Source of the DNA: Saccharicrinis sp965230625
Lineage (GTDB): Bacteria > Bacteroidota > Bacteroidia > Bacteroidales > Marinilabiliaceae
Reading direction: 5' to 3'
NCBI GenBank assembly: GCA_965230625.1
Contig: CBDDLL010000001.1
Span: 744,001 to 808,000 of the forward strand
Length of the DNA stretch: 64,000 nt
Both the position numbers and the translations under genes were made by a program. Below the pieces are notes generated by a model. It was given only the letters and a program-made list of their open reading frames with translations. It made no database searches and was not told the DNA's origin. Position 1 is the first letter of the stretch. Each line of letters opens with the position of its first letter. Shown piece by piece: positions 27,344 to 36,110 of the stretch.

Positions 27344-28066
27344 TTATATTGCTCTGGTAAAATATTCTTGCTCAATTAACGGTTTACCTAAAAAACGAAG
27401 TAGAAGTTGTGCTGTTGCAAAAACATCTTTTTCACAGTAAATAGCTATTCTTTCCAAATCATTTTCCTTATAGTAAACATCTGCTACCTGGCTACCATCT
27501 ATATCATCCTTAGGAGATGGAATATCAAATATAGTTGTTAATAAGTTTAAAGAAGTATAATGCTTATAATCGCCAAATTTCCATAAATCCAATGTATCTA
27601 TGAACTTAACTTCCCAAGGCTTTTTACCGGCAATATTTAAGGAATGTGGTAATTTTAATCCATTAATAAGCATTCTTCTGGCAATATATGGAAAATCGAA
27701 TTCCTTAGCGTTATGTCCACATACATTATGATCGGGACTTTTACCCATAAAATTCTCCAACATATCAGAAAATTCCATTAAAAGCTGCTTCTCGTCATCA
27801 TCTGCAAAGCTTTTAACCTTAAAATGCATCTCCCCTTTTACGTAATGAATAATTCCTGCAGAAATACACACAATCTTTCCAAATTCGGCATAAATTCCAG
27901 CTCTTTGGTAAATATCAGCAGGTCTTTCTTCATCTTTAAGAAAATAATCAGCCTTTTTATCCCATAAAAGCTGCATATTTTCATTCATATCTTTATAATC
28001 CGGATGTTGAGGAACGGTTTCAATATCTATAAATAATATATTTTCTGGCTTTAAATTTTCAATCAT
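27344..28066 (-). CDS. Predicted 3'-5' exonuclease, PolB-like (DEDD)
   Basis: This is a stand-alone exonuclease of the PolB-associated type. FIDIETVP supplies the first acidic pair (Asp-Glu), NVCGHNAKEFDFPYIARR the second conserved block, and ERIAIYCEKDVFATAQLLLRF the final Asp, the DEDD pattern. Role in DNA repair or RNA processing is not known. The frame could begin at 28093, overlapping udk. The ATG at 28066 (MIENLKPEN) avoids the overlap and sits 4 bases after the udk stop, so the two genes are probably one transcript. Confidence 0.85.
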   Translation of the reverse strand: MIENLKPENILFIDIETVPQHPDYKDMNENMQLLWDKKADYFLKDEERPADIYQRAGIYAEFGKIVCISAGIIHYVKGEMHFKVKSFADDDEKQLLMEFSDMLENFMGKSPDHNVCGHNAKEFDFPYIARRMLINGLKLPHSLNIAGKKPWEVKFIDTLDLWKFGDYKHYTSLNLLTTIFDIPSPKDDIDGSQVADVYYKENDLERIAIYCEKDVFATAQLLLRFLGKPLIEQEYFTRAI

Positions 28067-28070
28067 AGTT

Positions 28071-28682
28071 TTAATTGTTAAGATTTTGCTCAATATATTG
28101 TTTTAGCAAATTAATAGCAACCACATTATTACCACCTTGCGGTACAATAAGATTTGCATAACGCTTTGTTGGTTCAATAAATTGAAGATGGCTAGGTTTT
28201 ACTGTTTTTTTATAGCGTTCTAACACTTGTGTAACATCACGTCCCCTTTCAATTATATCGCGCGAAATTACCCTCGAAAGTCTATCATCGGCATCTGCAT
28301 CAACAAATATTCTTAAATCCATCAAATCTCTTAAAGGTTTGTGTCCTAAAATCAAAATGCCTTCAACAATAACTACCTTAGTGGGATTTACAGATGTTGT
28401 TTCATTTCCCCTGGTACACGTAAGGTATGAATATGTTGGAACCTCAATATTTTCCCCTTTTTTTAACGCTGTTAAATGTTCAACAATAAGTTCAAATTCA
28501 ATACTATCTGGATGGTCAAAATTGATTTTTTGCCTTTCTTCCAACGGAATATCACTATTATCTTTGTAGTAAGAATCTTGCGGTAAAACTGTTACTTCTC
28601 CTTCTGGAAGTTGTTCAATAATCTTACGAACAACTGTTGTTTTCCCCGAACCTGTTCCTCCTGCAATTCCTATAATTATCAT
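28071..28682 (-). CDS. udk: Uridine kinase
   Basis: It phosphorylates uridine and cytidine in pyrimidine salvage. The Walker A motif GGTGSGKTT lies at residues 8-16, followed by DSYYKD, NFDHPDSIEF and the lid-region Arg-rich segment RLSRVISRDIIERGRD. The length of 203 is typical. It is upstream of the exonuclease gene on the minus strand. Confidence 0.95.
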   Translation of the reverse strand: MIIIGIAGGTGSGKTTVVRKIIEQLPEGEVTVLPQDSYYKDNSDIPLEERQKINFDHPDSIEFELIVEHLTALKKGENIEVPTYSYLTCTRGNETTSVNPTKVVIVEGILILGHKPLRDLMDLRIFVDADADDRLSRVISRDIIERGRDVTQVLERYKKTVKPSHLQFIEPTKRYANLIVPQGGNNVVAINLLKQYIEQNLNN

Positions 28683-28723
28683 CCTTTTAATATTAGATCT
28701 TTAATGTAAATTATGCATTATTT

Positions 28724-28731
28724 TATCTTTG
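28724..28731 (+). promoter_or_regulatory. -7 promoter element ahead of the Dabb-protein gene
   Basis: TATCTTTG is an exact TAnnTTTG match in the gap between the divergent udk and Dabb genes, giving a leader of about 85 bases. No properly spaced -33 TTG is visible. Confidence 0.45.
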
Positions 28732-28820
28732 TAAATATAATACATAAGACAATAGTCTCAAGAAATAAGATTTATTGCCTTATTTAAGAGAATAATTAAA
28801 ACCACAAAAAGTTAATTTCC

Positions 28821-29120
28821 ATGATTAGACACGTTGTATTATTTAAGCTTCAATCTTTTGAATCGGATTCTGCTAAAACTGATAAACTAAATGAAATTAA
28901 ATCTGCTTTGGAAGCTCTACCCACTAAAATTGATGTAATTAAAGCACTTGAAGTTGGACTAAATGTAAATCCAAATGAAGAATATGATATATCTCTTTCA
29001 GTTGATATTGAATCAATGGACGCTTTAGATATTTATGCTAAACATCCTGACCATGTTGCTGTTGGTGGAATTATTCGTCCTGTATTAGATAAGAGAGCAT
29101 GTGTTGATTTTGAATTTTAA
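28821..29120 (+). CDS. Dabb-domain (stress responsive alpha/beta barrel) protein
   Basis: This 99-residue ferredoxin-like protein belongs to the Dabb family. MIRHVVLFKLQSF starts it, with the conserved HVV and FK residues, and YAKHPDHVAVGGIIRPVLDKRACVDFE forms the C-terminal half. Family members dimerise into a barrel, and most have no known reaction. The next gene, an SGNH esterase lipoprotein, begins 12 bases after its stop, so the two are likely co-transcribed. Confidence 0.85.
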   Translation: MIRHVVLFKLQSFESDSAKTDKLNEIKSALEALPTKIDVIKALEVGLNVNPNEEYDISLSVDIESMDALDIYAKHPDHVAVGGIIRPVLDKRACVDFEF

Positions 29121-29132
29121 TATTTATTTGTC

Positions 29133-30215
29133 ATGAAATTTTACGCCTACATATTTGTCATTACAATCATCCTATTAGGGTGTCAAAACAGATCTTTCAG
29201 AACTATTTACCCCAATAATGATCATCTCAAGTATGTAGGTCGAATTAACTTCGATAATTCAAATTCTCCTATCGTATATTGGAGTGGTTCCGGTGTTACT
29301 ATGAATTTCACCGGTTCTTCTGTATCAGCTATATTAAGTGACGAAAAAGGTTTAAACTACTTTAATGTAATAATTGATAATAAACCCGAATACGCTTTAA
29401 AGCTTGAAGAGGGTGAAAAAAACTACCTTTTAGCTGACAGTTTATCGCCTGACTCAGTTCATACAATATCACTTTTAAAAAGAAATGAATGGAATACAGG
29501 ATCAACTCAATTTAAAGGTTTTTGTATTGGTAATGGTAAGATAAGTAAAGCTTCTAAAACTAATAATAGATTAATCGAATTTTATGGAAATAGTATAACA
29601 GCCGGATATGCCATTGAAGATACTACTGATAAAGATCGCCCGGATAGTACTTTCACTAATAACTATAAAAGTTATGCTGCACTAACAGCACGCTATTTTA
29701 ACGCAGATTTACATTGTATTGTGCGCTCTGGTATTGGTATACAAGTAAGTTGGGAAAGACCAATAATGCCTGAAATATATAATCTTACAAATCCTATTGA
29801 TTCAGCAAGTATATGGGATTTTTCAAAAGTTGAACCTAATATTGTTGTGATCAATCTTATGCAAAATGATAGTTGGTTGGTAAATATGCCTTATCATCAT
29901 GAATTTAAGTATCGTTTTGGAGATCAAAAACCATCAGAAGAACAAATTATTGGTTCGTATGCCAGTTTTATTTCTAAAATTAGAAATGCATATCCAAACA
30001 CCCATATTATTTGCGTACTTGGAAGTATGGAGGCAGTTACAGATGGTTCTCCATGGCCAGGATACATAGTAAAGGCAACAGACCTATTAAACGATAAAAA
30101 GGTCTATACTCATTTCTTTCCTCATTTAGTTAAAAATAAACATCCAGGAATAGAAGAAAACAAGAAAATGGCAGCTAGCTTGATATCTTTTATTGAAGAA
30201 AATGTTGATTGGTGA
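29133..30215 (+). CDS. SGNH-hydrolase lipoprotein, CE2-like acetyl esterase
   Basis: This is a cell-envelope lipoprotein (signal ending LLGC, Cys17) with an N-terminal jelly-roll domain (about 30-140) and a C-terminal SGNH esterase domain (about 145-360), the domain order of carbohydrate esterase family 2. The nucleophile motif reads FYGNSITAGY (Ser154). MQNDSW supplies the oxyanion Asn and NKHPG the catalytic His337. It probably removes acetyl groups from polysaccharide at the cell surface (family inference). It follows the Dabb gene by 12 bases and precedes the accessory patch. Confidence 0.82.
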   Translation: MKFYAYIFVITIILLGCQNRSFRTIYPNNDHLKYVGRINFDNSNSPIVYWSGSGVTMNFTGSSVSAILSDEKGLNYFNVIIDNKPEYALKLEEGEKNYLLADSLSPDSVHTISLLKRNEWNTGSTQFKGFCIGNGKISKASKTNNRLIEFYGNSITAGYAIEDTTDKDRPDSTFTNNYKSYAALTARYFNADLHCIVRSGIGIQVSWERPIMPEIYNLTNPIDSASIWDFSKVEPNIVVINLMQNDSWLVNMPYHHEFKYRFGDQKPSEEQIIGSYASFISKIRNAYPNTHIICVLGSMEAVTDGSPWPGYIVKATDLLNDKKVYTHFFPHLVKNKHPGIEENKKMAASLISFIEENVDW

Positions 30216-30294
30216 TAAATGGAATAATTATACATTATTAGATCCTTTGAAAGGAATTTATTTACAAGTTATCAACTATCCACTCTATAATCTG

Positions 30295-30330
30295 AAGAAT
30301 TGAATTAAAAAAAGATACTCAATTCTTTTA
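30295..30330 (+). terminator. Possible terminator after the esterase gene
   Basis: AAGAATTGA (30295-30303) and TCAATTCTT (30319-30327) form a perfect 9-bp stem followed by TTTA. The stem is AT-rich, so strength is uncertain. The rest of 30216-30472 shows nothing else convincing. Confidence 0.45.
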
Positions 30331-30472
30331 GGTTTATTGATTTTTTAAGCTAACGAAAAATGGAGTATAAAAATGATCAAATTATAAAACACTGAAATTC
30401 AGACGTGTATCTTTACGATAGTTAGAATTACAGGAAAGTATATGGTTAATTTAATAATATGATTTAAAAGAC

Positions 30473-31293
30473 ATGTATGTTTTTAAATATGGTATAGTAG
30501 GAATTCTAATTATATTTATTTCATGCCAAATGAAGACAAGCAAGCAATCCAACCTAGATCAAATTAGGGAAGAACTAAATACTGTAAGCTCGTATGTGCA
30601 AAATGGACATATTAGTTCTGCTATTGGCGATAAAATTCGAAAATATATTGAAGAAGGAAATGTAATTGATGTTGCTGATTGGTTGTATTTTGCACAAAAT
30701 GATTTTTATAATGAAAGAAATATTAATGTAAAAGGATTATTGGCTTATAGAAATGAAGAAATTGAAATTTCCATTTCAACAATCCTTGACAAATTAAAGA
30801 AAGCTGGTTTCTTCAAAAGGGAAAATTCATCAATAAAAGAAAAATCCTTAAAAATTTTAAGGAAAGAATTAGTTGAATATAGTGCTGAAATAGCTAGGAA
30901 AGATTCAGAGAAAACATTGATGATTGATTTAGAAGCTGACGTTTGCATGTCAAATGAAATGTATATACACTTCATAAACGAACTCGAAACAATCTCTAAT
31001 AATAAGCTTTCTGTAGAAAACATAAAGGAAATTTGGGAATCAGAGACTGGACCAATAGAGCTCTCATTCGAAATTGAAGGAAAAAAATTTACATGCAATC
31101 CGGAATTTAATAATGATTGGCTTGACGGTGGTTTCATTGAAATTATTAATAATTCCTAGAAGATAAGGCTTATGGATTCTATACAATTCGAACAGACTAT
31201 ATTTTGGGACAAGAAATTTTAATTCTTTTTCTACTGGAAGAGGAAATAGAAGTATTGAATAAGGAATTGGGATGGAATTTAGTAGAAATATAA
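30473..31293 (+). pseudogene. Frameshifted gene for an unrecognised lipoprotein
   Basis: A 228-residue frame (30473-31159) begins with a hydrophobic signal ending FISC (Cys18), so it may be a lipoprotein. It continues as a mostly helical, acidic protein that I do not recognise. It ends abruptly after GGFIEIINNS. In another frame, starting at 31153, the sequence continues naturally as FLEDKAYGFYTIRTDYIL... to a stop at 31293. The simplest explanation is loss of one T in a TTTC stretch near 31153. It may be a recent pseudogene, a sequencing error, or a protein that works in its shortened form. Confidence 0.6.
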
Positions 31294-31314
31294 GCAAATT
31301 TGCTAACAAAGCGT

Positions 31315-31360
31315 AATAATGCATAGCTAGTCGCAGACACAATACAAGCTATGCATCATT
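31315..31360. repeat. Structured spacer with 14-bp inverted repeat
   Basis: AATAATGCATAGCT (31315-31328) pairs with AGCTATGCATCATT (31347-31360), one mismatch, around an 18-nt loop. It is preceded by GCTAACAAAGCG (31302-31313) and followed by CGACATGCC and CGACAAC just before the next gene. The layout, a conserved-looking block after one orphan gene and before another, resembles gene-cassette spacers, but the core sites of integron attC are not present as a proper pair. Confidence 0.55.
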
Positions 31361-31394
31361 CGACATGCCATTATCATATCGACAACTTTAAGAA

Positions 31395-32180
31395 ATGAAT
31401 AAACTTAATACATACGAATTAATTTTTTCAGCTGAAGAAATTAGATTACTAAAATCATTTAATTATGTGAATGTACAATCTGTATTTGACTTTCTTTACA
31501 ATGATTTATTTAGTAATAAGCAACGATTAGAACATCTATCTTTTAAAATTAATGGAATTAGAAACGCTGGTAGATTTTGGGATATTAATAGGAAACAGAA
31601 TTATAAATTTTACAATTTTATTAAAAGTAAACTTGAGAACCAGCAAACCGAAAAATTTGATATTAGTTCAAGTCAAGAATTACAAAAATATATTTATTCT
31701 CTTCTTGAAGACGAATTAGAATTTAGAATAAGACAAAAGCAAAAATACTTTAACTATTGGGAAGATAATGATTTAACTATTCCCAAAAGAGAGAATCATA
31801 TACAACAGGATATTGAAAATACATTAGATCCATTTTGTGAAAAAGTTGGAATTCATCGAGAACCGTTGAGCGGAAATGGAAAAATCGATTTTCTATTTGA
31901 ATATTTTGGAAACAAAGTTTGTCTAGAAGTTAAGCTAGCTGACCATTCACAAATAACTACTGCGGCGAAAACTCAATTAACACAATATCTGAAAAGCAAA
32001 AATACTGAATATGGAATTTACTTAGTTTTCTGGCATAAGAATCAAAAATATGATCTCCCTAAAAAATTTATGATCATAAAAGACCTAGAGAAAGAGATTT
32101 CAAACAACCTTCCAGAAAACTATAATATCAGAGTTAAGATTATTGATTGTACTAAACCTATTAGTCCAAGTTTACTTTAG
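31395..32180 (+). CDS. Orphan protein with PD-(D/E)XK nuclease-like domain
   Basis: The protein has 261 residues. The N-terminal 125 are helical and unrecognised. The C-terminal half fits the PD-(D/E)XK nuclease fold: a helix with Glu133 (ENHIQQDI), then KIDFLF with Asp165, LEVKL with Glu178 and Lys180, and KTQLTQYL (Gln194, Tyr198), which matches the QxxxY motif seen in several such nucleases. A metal-dependent nuclease acting on DNA is the best guess. No methylase, helicase or toxin partner is adjacent. It sits in a patch of accessory genes between conserved housekeeping genes. Confidence 0.6.
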   Translation: MNKLNTYELIFSAEEIRLLKSFNYVNVQSVFDFLYNDLFSNKQRLEHLSFKINGIRNAGRFWDINRKQNYKFYNFIKSKLENQQTEKFDISSSQELQKYIYSLLEDELEFRIRQKQKYFNYWEDNDLTIPKRENHIQQDIENTLDPFCEKVGIHREPLSGNGKIDFLFEYFGNKVCLEVKLADHSQITTAAKTQLTQYLKSKNTEYGIYLVFWHKNQKYDLPKKFMIIKDLEKEISNNLPENYNIRVKIIDCTKPISPSLL

Positions 32181-32259
32181 AAATAAAGTGATAACATTTA
32201 AAATATAAGCAATAAATGTCACAATTGGTATTCAAGCAGTAGTATTTTAAATTAGCTAC

Positions 32260-32285
32260 GCCAATCTTACAGTTGGCTACTTTTT
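32260..32285 (+). terminator. Likely terminator after the orphan nuclease gene
   Basis: GCCAA (32260-32264) and TTGGC (32273-32277) form a short stem, followed by TAC and five T residues. It lies 80 bases after the nuclease stop. The remaining spacer to 32400 shows nothing recognisable. Confidence 0.45.
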
Positions 32286-32400
32286 AATTTGATACGAAAC
32301 CATTTTAAAATCCACAACTAGTCTTTAATCGACTACTACACCACTCTAACCTCCTAAATACCAACACCTAATAACTCTTATTCACCTATTATTAGCAATA

Positions 32401-32853
32401 TCACTCCTTATTCTTGGAATCAATTATAATTGTTACAGGTCCATCATTTACCAGCGAAACTTTCATATCAGCACCAAATTCGCCCGTTTGTACCCCTTTC
32501 CCTATAACTTGTTCCATATTACTACAAAAAGCCTCGTAAAGCGGTATAGAAACGTCAGGTTTGGCTGCATCGATATAAGAAGGACGATTACCTTTTTTTG
32601 TTTTTGCATGTAATGTAAATTGGCTTACTAAAATAATATCTCCATTCACATCCAATAGTGATTTATTCATTACACCATCTTCATCAGGAAAAATTCGCAA
32701 ATTGGCTATTTTATTACTCAACCATTCAATATCATTTTGATCATCGTTATTCACAACTCCAACCAAAACCATCAAACCAGTTTTTATTGAAGATTTAATT
32801 TTTTTGTTTATTGTAACAGATGCTTCAGATACTCTTTGTATAACAACTTTCAT
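32401..32853 (-). CDS. dtd: D-aminoacyl-tRNA deacylase
   Basis: It removes D-amino acids (and glycine mischarged on tRNA-Ala) from tRNA. MKVVIQRVSEASVTI is the family N-terminus, with SQFTLHAKTKKGNRPSYIDAAKP and the C-terminal NDGPVTIIID holding the chiral-proofreading loop (GPVT). The 150-residue length is exact for Dtd. A longer frame reaches 32895, but its 14 extra residues are hydrophobic and not part of the family, so I take the ATG at 32853. Confidence 0.95.
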   Translation of the reverse strand: MKVVIQRVSEASVTINKKIKSSIKTGLMVLVGVVNNDDQNDIEWLSNKIANLRIFPDEDGVMNKSLLDVNGDIILVSQFTLHAKTKKGNRPSYIDAAKPDVSIPLYEAFCSNMEQVIGKGVQTGEFGADMKVSLVNDGPVTIIIDSKNKE

Positions 32854-33134
32854 AATTATATTTATTGATAATATTAAAATCAGATAATCTATCAATGTAG
32901 ATATATGACTATATTAAACTTTTACAGCCAATTTTTGTTAATTGTGGTAAAAATAGAATTTTTGTAGTAAAATTATCTAGATGATCATTTTTTACAAGTT
33001 TTTTCAAAAATCAACCAACACCATCCTATTTATTTGTATTTCTGGTATTTACAAGAATAAAAAACACTAAATTTAACTCATTTAAGTCGCTGAGAATTCA
33101 ATAAAAATAAATTGCTTATAAAAAGTACAGCTAT

Positions 33135-34109
33135 ATGCGCATTATATTAAGTCAAAAAACCGACCCTTTTCAAAATTTAGCAACTGAAGAATATTTGCTT
33201 AAAAATTTTAATGAAGATATTTTTTTTCTTTACATAAATTCAAAAAGTATAATTGTAGGAAAACATCAAAACACTCTTTCCGAAATTAATTACAAGTTTG
33301 TAATCGAAAACAAAATTCCCGTTGTAAGAAGATTATCTGGTGGGGGAACTGTTTTTCATGATCCAGGTAATATTAACTTTTGTTTTATCACTTCTGGCAG
33401 TAAAGGAGAGTTAGTCAACTTTAAAAAATACACTACTCCAATGGTAGAATTTTTAAAGTCGATAGGCATTAATGCACATTTAGGAGGAAGAAATGATATA
33501 TTAATTGAAGGTTGCAAAATAAGTGGAAATGCATCACATGTGTATAAAAACAGGGTAATGCATCACGGAACACTTCTTTTTAATAGCCAATTAAACTCGC
33601 TTACTCAAGCATTAAAGAATGATCCTTTAAAATTTAAAGACAAAGCTGTAAAATCAATACGTAGCAAGGTAACCAACATCCACGATCATTTAATAGAACC
33701 TAAAACAGTTGATCAATTCATAAAAGAATTATCTAATTACATTATTTTAAATTATCAATGCCAACCTTACAATTTATCTGATTTAGATTACAAACAAGTA
33801 GAGGAGTTAGTAAAAATAAAGTTTAATACTTGGGAATGGAATTTTGGATATAGTCCGAAATATGAACTTAAAAAACGGATAAAATCGATATCAGGAAAAC
33901 GATTTGAAGTTATTCTTAATGTAAATAAAGGAGTAATTGGTGAAGTAAAAATAAAATCTAATGCTTCTGAAAAGAAGAAAATATTAAGTCTTGAAACATC
34001 TTTAAAGACATGTTTACATAAAAAGGAATCTATAATTCAATCTACAAATGAAATATTCTTAGGTTGGAATGAACTAAAACAAGAAGAATTAATTGATACT
34101 TTGTTTTAA
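33135..34109 (+). CDS. lplA: Lipoate-protein ligase A
   Basis: It attaches free lipoate to the E2 subunits of 2-oxoacid dehydrogenases and to GcvH. The catalytic domain (about 1-240) shows NLATEEYLL, the lipoate-loop motif RRLSGGGTVFHDPGN and CKISGNASH with the conserved Lys. The C-terminal accessory domain (about 245-324) is present. The 280 bases between dtd and lplA show no other feature. It converges on uvrC with a 174-base gap lacking a clear terminator. Confidence 0.93.
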   Translation: MRIILSQKTDPFQNLATEEYLLKNFNEDIFFLYINSKSIIVGKHQNTLSEINYKFVIENKIPVVRRLSGGGTVFHDPGNINFCFITSGSKGELVNFKKYTTPMVEFLKSIGINAHLGGRNDILIEGCKISGNASHVYKNRVMHHGTLLFNSQLNSLTQALKNDPLKFKDKAVKSIRSKVTNIHDHLIEPKTVDQFIKELSNYIILNYQCQPYNLSDLDYKQVEELVKIKFNTWEWNFGYSPKYELKKRIKSISGKRFEVILNVNKGVIGEVKIKSNASEKKKILSLETSLKTCLHKKESIIQSTNEIFLGWNELKQEELIDTLF

Positions 34110-34283
34110 TATATTTAGTATCTAACATTATCTATGCCATAAAATAGTACAATAAACTATGCTGAATTAAACCATTTGATTTTCACTAAACATTCACAAA
34201 GAAGGTTTTTTATAAAAACTGTTGTTAATTTTGATCTGTTACGTACAGTCTATTTAATAAAAATAAGTGCAGCATTATTATAG

Positions 34284-36110
34284 TTATTCAATGCTACCAG
34301 AAGTCTGAAAGTATTCCCAAACCACTTTAGCTTTAGCCTTACCTATAACCTTTTCTATTTCCTCTAGGCTTAATGCTTTTATTTGCTCTACCGATTTAAA
34401 TTCACTTAATAGCTTTTGGGCAGTCTTCTCCCCTATTCCATTGATATTATCTAATTCAGAAGTTACAAAATTTTTAGAGCGCTGATTACGATGAAAAGTT
34501 ATTCCAAAACGGTGAGCTTCGTTACGCGCATGTTGAATAATTTTTAATGTTTCAGAGTTTTTATCCAAATATAAAGGTACAGGATCGCCAGGGAAAAATA
34601 TCTCTTCTAGCTTTTTTGCTATTCCAATAACAGCTACTTTATCATCAATTTCTAAGCTACGAAATATCTTCATAGCTGCTCCCAATTGACCTTTTCCTCC
34701 ATCAATAATAACTAAATTAGGTAATGATTGATTTTCGTTTATTAAACGAGTATATCTACGTTCAATAATTTCTTCCATACTTGCAAAATCATCAGGACCA
34801 ATAACAGTTTTTACATTAAAATGCCTGTATTCTTTTTTAGATGGTTTTGCATTTTTAAATACAACACATGCAGCAACAGGAAAATTACCTTGAATATTTG
34901 AATTATCGAAACATTCAATGTGCTTAGGCTGTTCTTTCAACCTTAGGTCTTTTTGCATTGTATTAAGTATTCTATCCTCTCGAGTTTCTTTTTTACGTAT
35001 TGATTGTTGTTTTAGCTTTTCTAATCTATAGTACTTCACATTTCGTTCAGATAACTCCAATAACTTCTTCTTATCCCCTATTTTTGGAATAATAAACTTG
35101 ATGTTTTCAAACTCTGTATCTGGTTTTATTGGTACAATTATTTCTCGAGATGCACTATGTAATCTTTCTCTAATATCTGTAATAGCTAATGATAATAATT
35201 CGGGCAATGCTTCGTTTAATTTCTTTTTTAATTCGATAGTATGAGCTTGAATAATTCCTCCATTTACTACTTTTAAAAAATTAACATAAGCCGATTCTTC
35301 ATCTTCAATAATTGAAAAAACATCTACATTATTAATGCTTGTACTAACAATTGTTGATTTACTTTGATAAGAATCTAATTGCTTTAGTTTCTGCTTAAGC
35401 TCTTCCGCTTCTTCAAATTTGAAATCTTCGGCATATTGCAGCATCAAATCTTTAAGATACTTTATCACCGAATGTATATTTCCACGTAAAATATTCTTTA
35501 TAGATTCTATATTTTCTCTGTATATTTCTTCATCATACTCACCAACACAAGGTCCTTTACAATTACCAATATGATATTCTAGACAAACCTTATATTTTCC
35601 TTCACCAATTTTTTGAGGGGATAAATTGAGTTTACAGTTTCGGAGCGGATAAGTTGATTTAAATAAATCGAGCAAAGTACGAACCATTACCATTGAGGTA
35701 TAAGGACCATAATAGAGACTCCCATCTTTAATAACATTTCTGGTATAAAAAACACGAGGAAAATTCTCATTTTTTACTACAATCCATGGAAAAGATTTAT
35801 CATCTTTTAAAAGTACATTATACCGTGGTTGATACTTTTTTATTAGGTTATTTTCTAATAGTAAAGCATCCTCTTCTGTATTAACTATTATATGCTCTAT
35901 ATCCGCAATATTTCGAACTAAAATAGCTGTTTTTCCACTATCTGGTCTTTTTACAAAATAAGAAGAAACACGCTTTTTAATATTTTTAGCTTTACCAACG
36001 TATATAATTTTACCATCTTTATTGAAGTATTGATACACTCCAGGATCAGATGGTAGAACAGCTATTTTCTCTTTAAGAAATTCTATTTTTGGATTAATTG
36101 ATTTATCCAT
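34284..36110 (-). CDS. uvrC: Excinuclease ABC subunit C
   Basis: It makes both incisions in nucleotide excision repair with UvrAB. In order: a GIY-YIG nuclease domain (about 10-95, GVYQYFNKDGKIIYVGKAKN), a cysteine-containing linker (CLEYHIGNCKGPC), a UVR motif (about 205-240), the RNase H-like second nuclease (FDNSNIQGNFPVAACVVF and VIDGGKGQLGAA), and helix-hairpin-helix repeats near the C-terminus (INGIGEKTAQKLL). Its ATG shares a base with the ade stop codon, so translation is probably coupled. Confidence 0.97.
   Translation of the reverse strand: MDKSINPKIEFLKEKIAVLPSDPGVYQYFNKDGKIIYVGKAKNIKKRVSSYFVKRPDSGKTAILVRNIADIEHIIVNTEEDALLLENNLIKKYQPRYNVLLKDDKSFPWIVVKNENFPRVFYTRNVIKDGSLYYGPYTSMVMVRTLLDLFKSTYPLRNCKLNLSPQKIGEGKYKVCLEYHIGNCKGPCVGEYDEEIYRENIESIKNILRGNIHSVIKYLKDLMLQYAEDFKFEEAEELKQKLKQLDSYQSKSTIVSTSINNVDVFSIIEDEESAYVNFLKVVNGGIIQAHTIELKKKLNEALPELLSLAITDIRERLHSASREIIVPIKPDTEFENIKFIIPKIGDKKKLLELSERNVKYYRLEKLKQQSIRKKETREDRILNTMQKDLRLKEQPKHIECFDNSNIQGNFPVAACVVFKNAKPSKKEYRHFNVKTVIGPDDFASMEEIIERRYTRLINENQSLPNLVIIDGGKGQLGAAMKIFRSLEIDDKVAVIGIAKKLEEIFFPGDPVPLYLDKNSETLKIIQHARNEAHRFGITFHRNQRSKNFVTSELDNINGIGEKTAQKLLSEFKSVEQIKALSLEEIEKVIGKAKAKVVWEYFQTSGSIE

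Noticed and set aside
31147..31159. Programmed -1 ribosomal frameshift in the orphan lipoprotein gene
   Set aside because: The sequence AATAATTCC is not a canonical slippery heptamer and no pseudoknot is evident immediately downstream; a one-base deletion is simpler.
31064..31342. Minus-strand open frame of 92 codons over the accessory patch
   Set aside because: It overlaps the plus-strand lipoprotein gene and its frame-shifted tail, has no family resemblance and looks like a shadow frame.
31302..31394. Integron attC site
   Set aside because: A GCTAAC sequence and an inverted repeat are present but there is no matching GTTRRRY core on the other side and no integrase in the window, so it is listed only as a structured spacer.
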